Source: Frankia umida
Lineage (GTDB): Bacteria; Actinomycetota; Actinomycetes; Frankiales; Frankiaceae
Assembly: GCF_023242945.1 (NCBI RefSeq)
Contig: NZ_JALKFT010000026.1
Location: forward strand, 10,255 to 74,254
Direction: 5' to 3'
DNA length: 64,000 nucleotides
Shown piece after piece: positions 1-7,736 of the stretch. A program made the translations under genes and the position numbers. Below the pieces are notes generated by a model. It saw only the letters and a list, made by a program, of their open reading frames with translations. It was not told the DNA's origin and did no database searches. Every line of letters begins with the position of its first letter. Position 1 is the stretch's first letter.

Positions 1-746
1 GTGCTGACGTCGCCGGTGCCGCCCTTGCGGATGCCGCTGCCGATGCCGCGACGGGTGGTGCCGCGACGGGTGGTGCTGCGACGGGTGGTGCCGCGGCTGC
101 GGAGGTCGACGCGACCGCACCGGGGACGCAGGAGGCTCGGCCGGCGGCCGCGGTGATCGAGCCGCTGGACCGGGCGCTGCTCGCCGCACTCGCCGACGTC
201 GTGGACGCGGCGACCGGCGCGCTCGACGGCTACGACTACGCCCGGGCGCTCGAGCTCACCGAATCGTTCTTCTGGCGCTTCTGCGACGACTACGTGGAGC
301 TGGTCAAGGGCCGCGCCTACGGCTCGTTCGGTGCCGAAGGCGCCGCGTCCGCGCAGGCCACGCTGACGGTGGCCCTCTCGGCGCTGCTGCGGCTGTTCGC
401 CCCGGTGCTGCCGTTCGTCACCGAGGAGGTCTGGTCCTGGTGGCAGACCGGCTCGGTGCACCGCGCCCCCTGGCCGGACGCGGCCGAGATCCGCAAGCTC
501 GCCGACTCCGGCCGTCCCGACCTGTTGGACGCGGTCGGCACGGCCCTCGCCGGTGTCCGCAAGGCCAAGTCCACGGCGAAGGTGTCGATGAAGGCCGAGG
601 TCGCGCAGGCCACCCTCGCCGGTGACACCGACATCATCGCCCTGGTCCAGTCCGCCGCCGCCGACCTGCGCAGCGCCGGCGGCATCCGCGAGCTCATCCT
701 CGCCCCCACCACCGGCGACCTCACCGTCGACGTGACCCTCGCCTGA
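1..746 (+). CDS. valS: Valyl-tRNA synthetase, C-terminal part (5' truncated by the window)
   Basis: Charges tRNA-Val with valine in the cytoplasm. The reading frame is open from base 3 to the stop at 744-746, so only the last ~247 residues are present. The part from about residue 50 carries the class I anticodon-binding helices (PLDRALLAAL, then SFFWRFCDDYVELVKGRAYG) and the C-terminal helical arm rich in Ala and Lys. The catalytic HIGH and KMSKS motifs lie upstream of the window. The first 50 residues visible are an Ala/Gly/Thr low-complexity stretch with an AATGG repeat, which is not part of the usual ValS core and looks like an expanded linker. A convergent or downstream partner is not evident; the next gene is an unrelated sigma factor. 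Confidence 0.93.
   Translation, partial: ADVAGAALADAAADAATGGAATGGAATGGAAAAEVDATAPGTQEARPAAAVIEPLDRALLAALADVVDAATGALDGYDYARALELTESFFWRFCDDYVELVKGRAYGSFGAEGAASAQATLTVALSALLRLFAPVLPFVTEEVWSWWQTGSVHRAPWPDAAEIRKLADSGRPDLLDAVGTALAGVRKAKSTAKVSMKAEVAQATLAGDTDIIALVQSAAADLRSAGGIRELILAPTTGDLTVDVTLA
46..105 (+). repeat. 15-bp in-frame tandem repeat inside valS
   Basis: About three and a half copies of a GC-rich 15-bp unit (GCGACGGGTGGTGCC type) encode an Ala-Ala-Thr-Gly-Gly run just before the anticodon-binding domain. Because the unit is a multiple of three, copy-number change would alter linker length without breaking the frame. Confidence 0.8.
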
Positions 747-888
747 TCCAGCCCCGCCCCGCGGCGGACAGCGGACCCCGTCCGGGATTCGCCTGACGCG
801 ATCGCGCGGGGCCGCGTCGGCGGGCATGTCACGTTCGCGCGGGCCCGGCCGTCCTGGGAAGGAGACTGCCAGAGCTCCGGAGGTCCCC

Positions 889-2085
889 ATGGCATCGACC
901 GACCCGCCGCCCCGCGTCCCACCCGTGCCAACCGTCCCGTCCGGGGTGGAGGCGCCGCCTGGGTCGGACGTGCGGTCCGGGGTGGACGTGCGGTCCATCT
1001 TGTTGGCGGAGGCGTTCGAGGGGGAGCGGGGGCATCTGCGGGCGGTGGCCTACCGGCTGCTCGGGTCGTTGGCGGACGCCGAGGATGTCGTGCAGGACGC
1101 CTGGCTGCGACTGCGACGGGTCGACGCGGACGAGATCGACGATCTGCGTGCCTGGCTGACGGTCGTGGTCTCGCGGTTGTGTCTGGACCAGTTGCGTTCG
1201 GCCCGGGTCCGGCGGGAGGGATACGTCGGGCCGTGGCTGCCGGAGCCGCTGGTCAGCTGGCCCGGCGGTGACACGGCCGGTGCCGGTGGTGGTGTCGAGG
1301 GGCTGCGGGCGGCGTCAGGCGGGTTCGGCGCGGCGGCCGCGATGGCGGGGACCGAGCGGTTCGCGGGCAGCGGCGGCGGGGCACCCGGGCAGGTCGATCC
1401 GGCGGATCGGGTGACCCTCGCCGAGTCGGTGAGCATGGCGATGATGGTGGTGCTCGAGGCGCTGAGCCCCGCCGAGCGCACGGCGTTCGTCCTGCACGAC
1501 GTGTTCGGCTACGACTTCGCCGAGATCGCCGAGGCCACCGGACGCACCCCGGCGGCGGCCCGCCAGCTCGCCAGCCGGGCGCGTCGCCACGTCCGGGACA
1601 GGTCGGTGCGTTTCGAACCCGACCCGGGGCTGCGCCGGCGGGTCGCCGATGCCTTTCTCGCGGCCGCGGCCGGCGGTGACCTCGGCGGGCTCACCGCCCT
1701 GCTCGACCCGGACGTCATCGTCCGCTCCGATGGTGGTGGTCTCGCCCGGGCGGCCCGTCGTCCGATCACCGGCGCCGACCGGGCGGCCCGGTTCATCGTC
1801 GGCATCATCGAGAAGGGCCTGGCCGACGCCGGCCCGCGGGCCTGGACCCGCCCCGTCGAGGTCAACGGCGAACCCGGCTTCGCCTACCACGACGGCACCG
1901 CCCTGCGCACCGTCGCGAGCCTGCACATCGTGGACGGCCGGATCACCGAGATCAACATCGTGGTGAACCCCGACAAGCTGCGCCACCTCGCCCCCGACCC
2001 CTCCCACCGGGGGGCGGGTGGAGGTGGTGGGGCGGGTCAGTCGATGCGACCGGGTCAGTCGATGCGACGGAGTTCCCTGCGGTAG
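889..2085 (+). CDS. RNA polymerase sigma-70 factor, ECF41/SigJ type with SnoaL-like C-terminal domain
   Basis: An extracytoplasmic-function sigma factor. Region 2 is seen at AYRLLGSLADAEDVVQDAWL, with the typical RAWLTVVVSRLCLDQLRS that follows. Region 4 is at LSPAERTAFVLHDVFGYDFAEIAEATGR, followed by RQLASRARRHV. A SnoaL/NTF2-like extension of about 110 residues (GGDLGGLTALLDPDV, then FAYHDGTALRTV) is the mark of ECF41 proteins; in that family it modulates sigma activity in place of a separate anti-sigma factor. The region 2-region 4 linker is unusually long and Gly/Ala-rich. ATG 889 is chosen because GGAGGT lies just upstream (879-884); an in-frame ATG at 826 is possible. The last 31 bp overlap the end of the convergent carbonic anhydrase gene. 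Confidence 0.9.
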   Translation: MASTDPPPRVPPVPTVPSGVEAPPGSDVRSGVDVRSILLAEAFEGERGHLRAVAYRLLGSLADAEDVVQDAWLRLRRVDADEIDDLRAWLTVVVSRLCLDQLRSARVRREGYVGPWLPEPLVSWPGGDTAGAGGGVEGLRAASGGFGAAAAMAGTERFAGSGGGAPGQVDPADRVTLAESVSMAMMVVLEALSPAERTAFVLHDVFGYDFAEIAEATGRTPAAARQLASRARRHVRDRSVRFEPDPGLRRRVADAFLAAAAGGDLGGLTALLDPDVIVRSDGGGLARAARRPITGADRAARFIVGIIEKGLADAGPRAWTRPVEVNGEPGFAYHDGTALRTVASLHIVDGRITEINIVVNPDKLRHLAPDPSHRGAGGGGGAGQSMRPGQSMRRSSLR

Positions 2086-2570
2086 CGCTGGCCGTTGGCG
2101 GCGTAGATCGAGGCGCCGAGGAGCTGGGTCGACGGATCGTGGCCGGGCACGACCTTGGCCGGGATGCCCAGCGCCCGCGACCGCTGCGGGACCTGGGTGC
2201 CGCCGACGACGACGGCACCCGCCCCGACCAGGGCGCCCCGGCCGATCCGCACCTTGTGCAGCACGATGGAACCGGAACCGATCAGGGCGCCGTCCTCGAC
2301 GACGCACCCCTCCAGATGGGCCAGGTGCCCGACCGTGCAGTCGTCACCGACGACCGTCGGATACTCGTCGGTGGCGTGGATGACCGTGCCGTCCTGGATG
2401 GAGGACCGGGCGCCGATGATGATGCGTCCGTAGTCGCCGCGCAGCACCGCCGACGGCCATACCGTCGACCCGGGTCCGATCGTCACCGAGCCGATCACGG
2501 TCGCGTCCGGATGGACGTAGGCCGACGGGTCGATGACGGGGACGGCGTCCCCCAGTGCGTACACGGCCAT
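2055..2570 (-). CDS. Gamma-class carbonic anhydrase family protein (left-handed beta-helix)
   Basis: 171 residues made of hexapeptide repeats (for example VIGSVTIGPGSTVWPSAVLRG and ALIGSGSIVLHKVRIGRGAL), the trimeric left-handed beta-helix fold. Candidate zinc ligands are the histidines in VIHATD and VGHLAHLEG, matching the gamma-CA/YrdA/PaaY pattern. The family includes true CO2 hydratases, but many bacterial members have no proven activity, so the exact reaction is uncertain. The start has a GGGAG ribosome-binding site a few bases upstream. It converges on the sigma-factor gene and overlaps its 3' end by 31 bp. Confidence 0.9.
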   Translation of the reverse strand: MAVYALGDAVPVIDPSAYVHPDATVIGSVTIGPGSTVWPSAVLRGDYGRIIIGARSSIQDGTVIHATDEYPTVVGDDCTVGHLAHLEGCVVEDGALIGSGSIVLHKVRIGRGALVGAGAVVVGGTQVPQRSRALGIPAKVVPGHDPSTQLLGASIYAANGQRYRRELRRID

Positions 2571-2660
2571 CCGAGCTCCCGGAAACTGTAGGTATCGACC
2601 AGCCCATCCTGCCCGTGGCGCCGCCCCGGTGGTGCCGGGACGGCGCCGGGTCTGGTGCGC

Positions 2661-2963
2661 TCAGTCGGTGTCCAGCTCGGGACGGAGCATGCCGGGGGGC
2701 GCCGAGCCGGTGGCCCGGGCCCAGCCGCGGGCCGCGGCGCGCTCGGCCGCGAGGCGTCCAAGGCCGATGGCCAGGCCCGAGATCGCCGCCCACAGGATGG
2801 CTTCGGCCAGTGCGGTGTCCGGGTCGGCCGGGTTGACCGGTGGGTCCGACCGGCGGACCTTCTTGTACGCGAGGGTCACCCCGCGGCTGGCCGCCGTCCC
2901 GGCGAGCGCGGTCGCAGCGCCGCCCACGACCTTCCAGCCCAGTTTCGATGCCGCCTTCGCCAC
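2661..2963 (-). CDS. DUF4235 domain membrane protein
   Basis: A 100-residue protein with an N-terminal VAKAASKLGWKVVGGAATAL, a middle LAYKKVRRSDPP and a second hydrophobic segment (ALAEAILWAAISGLAIGLGR). This order fits DUF4235, a small family of two-helix membrane proteins common in actinobacteria, of unknown function. GTG 2963 is chosen because an AGGAAGGA site lies seven bases upstream; an upstream in-frame start would add 19 residues with no hydrophobic or conserved feature. It stands alone, divergent from dut. Confidence 0.8.
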   Translation of the reverse strand: MAKAASKLGWKVVGGAATALAGTAASRGVTLAYKKVRRSDPPVNPADPDTALAEAILWAAISGLAIGLGRLAAERAAARGWARATGSAPPGMLRPELDTD

Positions 2964-3305
2964 CCGAACATCCTTCCTCTTGCACAGCGGCCCAGATGGG
3001 CCCGTGTTGTCCATGTCCACGAATGGTGCCGGTCATGCCAGCCCCACGACCCGGGATGGCACCGAGACGGCGTCGATCCGGTGCCGGGGTGGCGCCGTAC
3101 GGTCGCCGCGTCCGTGGCCGGCGCCGTACGGGACATCATCCATCCGCGGGCGGCACCGGTGGCACGGCGGGCCGAGGGACCCGCGGCGCGACGTGCCGAG
3201 CAGCGGTGCAGGGGCGGGCGTGAGCGTGGGCCGAGGGCAGGCGGAGGATGGCCTAAGGTGCTGAACCGTAGTACGTCCGGCTATCCCGTACGAGGCAGGA
3301 GATCC

Positions 3306-3929
3306 ATGACCGCCACCGAGCCGACCACTGCCGCCCCACCGGGGTGGCACCAGGGCGCGGCCCATCCGGGGCAGGTGTCACCGGATCCGGTGGACGAGCG
3401 ACCGGGTCGGCAGCCGGGGCGGCCGGCGTCGCTGGGAGGGCTGCCGGGGCAGGTGGAGGTGCTGGTGCGGCGGCTGGACCCGGGGCTTGCCGGGCCGGTG
3501 TACGCGCAGCCCTGCGATGCGGGGGCGGACCTGGTCAGCGCGTCGGAGGTGACGCTGGCGCCGGGGGAGCGGGCGGTGGTGGGGACCGGGACGGCGATCG
3601 CGCTGCCCGAGGGGTACGCGGCGTTCGTGCATCCGCGCAGTGGGCTGGCCGCCCGGCACGGAGTGACAGTGGTCAACGCGCCGGGAACGGTGGACGCCGG
3701 CTACCGTGGTGAAATAAAGGTTGTTCTGATCAACACCGATCCGTCCGAACCGGTGACGTTGCGCCGCGGCGACCGGATAGCGCAGCTTGTCGTCCAGAAG
3801 GTCGAACGCGCGCTGTTCCGGGAGGTCGACGAGTTGCCCGGTTCGGTGCGGGGCGTCGGCGGCTTCGGCTCGACTGGCGGGTTCGGGGAGACAGGAAGGG
3901 AGACCGCGGGTGTTCGGCCGCCGGCGTAG
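3306..3929 (+). CDS. dut: dUTP diphosphatase
   Basis: Hydrolyses dUTP to dUMP and pyrophosphate, keeping uracil out of DNA and feeding thymidylate synthesis. All five trimeric dUTPase motifs are visible: AGADL (motif 1, here DAGADLVSASEV), PRSGLAARHGV (2), NAPGTVDAGYRGEI (3, with the catalytic Asp and Tyr), RGDRIAQLVV (4) and RGVGGFGSTG (5, the flexible tail). The ~50-residue Pro/Gly-rich N-terminal extension before VEVLVRRLDPG is longer than usual. ATG 3306 follows an AGGAG site. The stop lies 20 bp inside the next gene (DUF3710), indicating translational coupling. Confidence 0.97.
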   Translation: MTATEPTTAAPPGWHQGAAHPGQVSPDPVDERPGRQPGRPASLGGLPGQVEVLVRRLDPGLAGPVYAQPCDAGADLVSASEVTLAPGERAVVGTGTAIALPEGYAAFVHPRSGLAARHGVTVVNAPGTVDAGYRGEIKVVLINTDPSEPVTLRRGDRIAQLVVQKVERALFREVDELPGSVRGVGGFGSTGGFGETGRETAGVRPPA

Positions 3930-4650
3930 AGAAGAAGAGTCAGACGACGCGCCGGAGGGTACGCCGAGGTCCGCGACGGGGGCGGCGCACGCCACCAACG
4001 GTGCGGATGGGCTCGGCCAGGCCATCCCGGACGTGCCGGACGGCCCGTACGACATCACCGAGTCGCCGCAGGACGGCGTGCACCGACTTGATCTCGGTGC
4101 GCTGCGGCTGCCGGCGTTGCCGGGCGTCCAGGTGCAGTTCCAGGTGGAGGAGGCGTCGGGGCAGCCACTGACCGTCGTCGTCACCGACGGGCGTAGTGCG
4201 ATGGAACTGTCCGTGTTCGCCGCGCCGAAGAGCCGCGGGCTCTGGGACGAGGTGCGCGCCGAGATCCTCGCGGGTGTCGAGGCGTCCGGGGGGAAGGAAG
4301 CGGGCGGTTCGTTCGGGCGGGAGCTGCGGATCGCGCTGCCCACCGGGCGGCCGCAGGAGTCCGTGCCCGCCCGGATGATCGGGGTGGACGGGCCGCGCTG
4401 GTTCCTGCGGGCGGTGGTGACCGGTGCCGCGGGCAGCGATCCCGGTGCGGCGCCGCTGCTCGAGGAGACGCTGCGCCGGATCGTGGTGGCCCGTGGGGAG
4501 GAGGCGATGCCGGTGCGCGACCCGCTGCCGCTGACGTTGCCCCGCGAGGTCGCCGACCATCCCGACGGTCCCGGCGCGCCAGCCACCGCGGCCACCACCG
4601 GACGCCCGGCACTGCCCACCCCCGGCGTGCGCACCGCCGAGATCCGCTGA
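3910..4650 (+). CDS. DUF3710 domain protein
   Basis: 246 residues. An acidic/low-complexity N-terminus (VFGRRRREEESDD) precedes the conserved core GPYDITESPQDGVHRLDLGALRLPALPGVQV, AAPKSRGLWDEVRAEI and the later DGPRWFLRAVVTG and EETLRRIVVARG. This is the DUF3710 signature, found next to dut in most actinobacteria; no function is established. GTG 3910 is preceded by GGAAGGGAG and overlaps dut by 20 bp, so the two are probably co-translated. Confidence 0.9.
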   Translation: MFGRRRREEESDDAPEGTPRSATGAAHATNGADGLGQAIPDVPDGPYDITESPQDGVHRLDLGALRLPALPGVQVQFQVEEASGQPLTVVVTDGRSAMELSVFAAPKSRGLWDEVRAEILAGVEASGGKEAGGSFGRELRIALPTGRPQESVPARMIGVDGPRWFLRAVVTGAAGSDPGAAPLLEETLRRIVVARGEEAMPVRDPLPLTLPREVADHPDGPGAPATAATTGRPALPTPGVRTAEIR

Positions 4651-4710
4651 CCCGCTCGTCCCACCGCCCCCGTCGCACCGCCCCACCGTCGGCCGTCGCA
4701 CCGCAAGCGT

Positions 4711-4750
4711 CGTAATCCGGCGTAATTCCCTGGTAATCCGCAGTAACCGG
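4711..4750 (+). promoter_or_regulatory. Four phased GTAAT/GTAAC direct repeats (candidate response-regulator site)
   Basis: In the 270-bp gap after DUF3710 the pentamer GTAAT occurs at 4712, 4722 and 4733 and GTAAC at 4743, spaced 10-11 bp, i.e. on one face of the helix. Such phased direct repeats are how OmpR/PhoB-type regulators (MtrA, PhoP, GlnR in actinobacteria) bind. The pattern is seen directly; the identity of the binder is inference. It lies about 170 bp upstream of the OB-fold gene. Confidence 0.45.
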
Positions 4751-4919
4751 ATGCACGGTGGGTCACTGCCTGGCGGCGGCTTGTGGTGGTGCTGTTCGTT
4801 CGTCGGGTTTCGTCGTCGGATCACTCGATTGGGCGGCTGTGCGGGGGCACACTGTGCTTCGGTCGTTCGTTGCAACAGACGTGTCCGGGCAGACCTGCTG
4901 GCGCGGGATCGGAGGAGCG

Positions 4920-5306
4920 GTGGGCGAGCCACGGGGTTGGTGGGGGCGCAAGCTCCACAGGCTGACAGCGGGGGTCAACGAGCTCGACGCCGAGGATCTG
5001 CAGGCCGCCGCCGCGGCGGCCGGCGCCGCCCCGGTGAGTCGCTGTCGTGACCGGGACGAGATCTGCGTCGCGGGTACCATCCAGGCGGTGACGGTCCGGG
5101 CCGGTTCCGGGGCGCCGAACCTTGAGGTCGACCTGTATGACGGCAGTGGCACCGTGACCCTGGTGTTTCTTGGCCGGCGCAACATCCCGGGCCTGCGGGC
5201 CGGCGCGCCGGTGAAGGCATCCGGGCGGGTGACGCTCTCCGATGATCGGCCGACCATCTTCAACCCGCGGTACGAACTGCTACCGGTGTCCTCCGCCAGC
5301 GCCTGA
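4920..5306 (+). CDS. OB-fold nucleic-acid-binding protein
   Basis: 128 residues. After a Trp-rich N-terminus (GEPRGWWGRKLHRL) comes an OB fold: CVAGTIQAVTVRAG, LEVDLYDGSGTVTLVFLGRRNIPGL, then AGAPVKASGRVTLSDDRPTIFNPRYELL. This matches the single OB-fold protein conserved beside DUF3159 and the trkA genes in actinobacteria. Nucleic-acid binding follows from the fold; the substrate is unknown. GTG 4920 is supported by GGAGGAG at 4911-4917. Confidence 0.85.
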   Translation: MGEPRGWWGRKLHRLTAGVNELDAEDLQAAAAAAGAAPVSRCRDRDEICVAGTIQAVTVRAGSGAPNLEVDLYDGSGTVTLVFLGRRNIPGLRAGAPVKASGRVTLSDDRPTIFNPRYELLPVSSASA

Positions 5307-5356
5307 CCGCGCCGGGCGGTAGGCGTCCGACCGACCGACAGGAATCTCCACCGACG

Positions 5357-6082
5357 ATGCCAGGACTGCCTGCCCCCGAGACCCCGCCGACGACTCTGTC
5401 CGAGGCCATCGGCGGGCCACGGGGAATCATCGACAGCTCCCTGCCCACCGTCGCGTTCGTGGCGGTCAACGCGCAGGCCGGGCTGACCGCCGGGATCGTG
5501 GTCGCCGTCGTGACCGCCGCCGCGCTGCTGGTGTTGCGGATCGTGCGGCGTGAGCCGGTGCAGCAGACCTTCTCCGGGCTGTTCGCGGTCGGGTTCGCGG
5601 CGTTCGTCGCGTCCCGCACCGGGGACGCGAAGGGCTTCTTCCTCCCCGGCATCGCCAAGAACGCCGCGGGTGTGGTGGTGGCGCTGGCCTCGGTGGCGTT
5701 GCGCCGACCGGTCCTGGGCTACCTGATGGCCGGGCTCGACCGGCGCTACACCGGCTGGCGTGACGATCCGCGTCAGCGGCGGGCCGCTGCCCTCGCCACG
5801 CTGGTGTGGGCCGCCGTGTTCGGGGTCCGGTTCGTCGTGCAGGGCGTGCTCTACCTCGCCGATCAGGACGGCTGGCTCGCCGCGGCGAACATCGCGCTCG
5901 GCCTGCCGCTGTTCGGCGTCGCCCTGCTCGCGAGCTTCGCCATCGTGCGCCGCCTCGCACCCCTGCCACCCCAGCCGCCGTCCCCCTCCGACACGTCCGT
6001 CGTCGAAGGTGAGGTCATCGCCAGTGACCGGCTGGCCGGCGAGCCGTCCGGGCCGGTCGAGCCGGGGCACTCCAGGCGCTGA
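5357..6082 (+). CDS. DUF3159 family integral membrane protein
   Basis: 241 residues with about five to six membrane helices (LPTVAFVAVNAQAGLTAGIV, VAVVTAAALLVLRIV, TFSGLFAVGFAAFVAS, AGVVVALASVAL, LATLVWAAVFGVRFVVQGVL, ALGLPLFGVALLASFAIV). The TLSEAIGGPRGIIDSSLPTV start and FFLPGIAKNA are typical of DUF3159. Function unknown; conserved synteny with the OB-fold and TrkA genes. The stop codon abuts the stop of the convergent TrkA gene with no spacer, so there is no room for a separate terminator. Confidence 0.88.
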   Translation: MPGLPAPETPPTTLSEAIGGPRGIIDSSLPTVAFVAVNAQAGLTAGIVVAVVTAAALLVLRIVRREPVQQTFSGLFAVGFAAFVASRTGDAKGFFLPGIAKNAAGVVVALASVALRRPVLGYLMAGLDRRYTGWRDDPRQRRAAALATLVWAAVFGVRFVVQGVLYLADQDGWLAAANIALGLPLFGVALLASFAIVRRLAPLPPQPPSPSDTSVVEGEVIASDRLAGEPSGPVEPGHSRR

Positions 6083-6859
6083 TCAGCCGTTGGTGCGCGG
6101 GGGCGGGCCGAGCAGAACGGCGAGCTGGTCCTCGGCCTCGGTGCTGGTGACCACGGCCAGCACCTCGTCGCCGGCCTCGAGGGTGGCGTCGGGGGAGGGG
6201 ATGACGGGGCGTCCGTCGCGCAGGATCACCACGAGGGCGCTGTCGGCGGGCAGTTCGATCTCACCGACGGCCCGTCCGGCGACGGGGGCGTCCGCGGCGA
6301 GGGTGAGCTCGACCAGCGAGGCGTCGCTCTGGCGGAACCGCATCAGCCGCACCAGGTCGCCGACGCTCACCGCCTCCTCGACCAGCGCGGTGAGCAGCCG
6401 CGGCGCCGACACCGCGACATCAACCCCCCAGGACTCGGTGAACAGCCACTCGTTCTTGGGATGGTTCACCCGCGCGACCACCCGGGGCATCCCGAACTCG
6501 GTCTTGGCCAGCAGCGACACCACCAGGTTCACCTTGTCGTCCCCGGTCGCGGCGACCAGCACGGCGTAGTCGTCCAACCCGGCGGCGTCCAGCTGCGCCA
6601 GCTCGCAGGCGTCGGCCAGCAGCCACCGGGCGCCGGGCAGCGAGTCCAGGCGGACCTTCGCCGGGTCCCGCTCGATCACGAGGACCTCGGAGCCGTTCTC
6701 CAACAGTTCGGCGGCGATCGAGCGGCCCACCTTGCCGGCCCCCGCGATCACCACCCGCCGCCCGGACGGCCGACTCGTCGGCGCCACGGCCGTCGTCGTC
6801 GCCGGCGCACCATCGGTGACCGGTGGGGCGGTGCTTGCCGGTGGGACGGTGCTTGCCAC
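6083..6859 (-). CDS. TrkA-type potassium uptake regulatory protein (second of pair)
   Basis: 258 residues: a Thr/Pro-rich 33-residue leader, a Rossmann RCK_N domain (RRVVIAGAGKVGRSIA with GxGxxG, then LVIERDPAKV with the acidic ribose-binding residue), and an RCK_C/TrkA_C domain (VELTLAADAPVAGRAVGEIELP to AGDEVLAVV). RCK proteins bind NAD(H) or nucleotides on the cytoplasmic face and gate K+ channels or transporters. It starts three bases after the upstream trkA-like gene and must be in the same operon. No TrkH-type channel is nearby; the divergent APC permease may be the partner (inference). Confidence 0.9.
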   Translation of the reverse strand: MASTVPPASTAPPVTDGAPATTTAVAPTSRPSGRRVVIAGAGKVGRSIAAELLENGSEVLVIERDPAKVRLDSLPGARWLLADACELAQLDAAGLDDYAVLVAATGDDKVNLVVSLLAKTEFGMPRVVARVNHPKNEWLFTESWGVDVAVSAPRLLTALVEEAVSVGDLVRLMRFRQSDASLVELTLAADAPVAGRAVGEIELPADSALVVILRDGRPVIPSPDATLEAGDEVLAVVTSTEAEDQLAVLLGPPPRTNG

Positions 6860-6862
6860 AGG

Positions 6863-7525
6863 TCAGCCCTCCTCGGGGCCGCGGCGCGCGATCGCGTCGG
6901 CCTCGGCTGCGCGTGCCTTGACGACGGCCACGTGCAGCACGTCGCCATCCTGGACGAGGGTGCGGCCGTCGGGCAGGATGCCGTCGCCGAACCTGGTCAC
7001 GCACACCACCCGCACGCCGGCGGCCTCCTCGAGCTCACGCACCCGTCGCCCGACCCAGCCGGGGGCGGGGTTGACCGTGGTGAGCAGCACCGAACCGGAC
7101 GGGTCCGACCAGACCGGGGTGACCGCCTCGGGCAGCAGCCGACCGAGGATCTGGTCGCGGGTCCAGCGCACGGTCGCGACGGTGGGGATACCCAGACGCT
7201 CGTACACCTCGGCGCGGCGCGGATCGTAGATGCGGGCGACGACCCGCTCGACGCCGAACATCTCCCGGGCTACCCGGGCGGCGATGATGTTCGAGTTGTC
7301 GCCGCTGGACACCGCGGCGAACGCCGCCGAGCGTTCGATGCCCGCCTCGATCAGGGTGTCCCGGTCGAACCCCATGCCGGTCACCCGCTGACCGGTGAAG
7401 TCCGCGGGGAGCCGGCCGAACGCCGCCACGTTCTGGTCGATGACGGCCACCGAATGGCCAAGACGCTCGACCCCACGGGCGAGAGCGGAGCCGACCCGGC
7501 CACAGCCGAGGATCACCACATGCAC
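6863..7525 (-). CDS. TrkA-type potassium uptake regulatory protein (first of pair)
   Basis: 220 residues. The N-terminus VHVVILGCGRVGSALARGVE is the RCK_N nucleotide-binding loop, followed by VAVIDQNVAAFGRLP. The second half (GSVLLTTVNPAPGWVGRRVRELE to DGDVLHVAVVK) is TrkA_C. GTG 7525 is preferred because family members begin directly with this strand; an ATG at 7546 would add seven residues. No strong ribosome-binding site is seen for either. Paired with the next gene as in the actinobacterial ceoB-ceoC arrangement. Confidence 0.9.
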   Translation of the reverse strand: MHVVILGCGRVGSALARGVERLGHSVAVIDQNVAAFGRLPADFTGQRVTGMGFDRDTLIEAGIERSAAFAAVSSGDNSNIIAARVAREMFGVERVVARIYDPRRAEVYERLGIPTVATVRWTRDQILGRLLPEAVTPVWSDPSGSVLLTTVNPAPGWVGRRVRELEEAAGVRVVCVTRFGDGILPDGRTLVQDGDVLHVAVVKARAAEADAIARRGPEEG

Positions 7526-7736
7526 GAGGCATGACAGTAGCCGCATCCGATCCGCGTGGCGCGAATCCTCCCAGGAACGCTCCGTATGCGGAGCCGGGAC
7601 GGGCGTGCGGCGGGTCCGACAGCGGGGTTCGCTCCGGCGATGTGGCTGAGCTGGAGGGCTGCCGGGGTGGTCGGTGGTGATGTGTCCCACGTCACAGTTG
7701 TGATCGGTCGCGCGTCGTGTCGGTAGCATCCCCCGC

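Noticed and set aside
7526..7736. Possible c-di-AMP (ydaO) riboswitch before the KimA-like permease
   Set aside because: None of the conserved ydaO sequence blocks could be recognised; the gap is short and the start may be leaderless.
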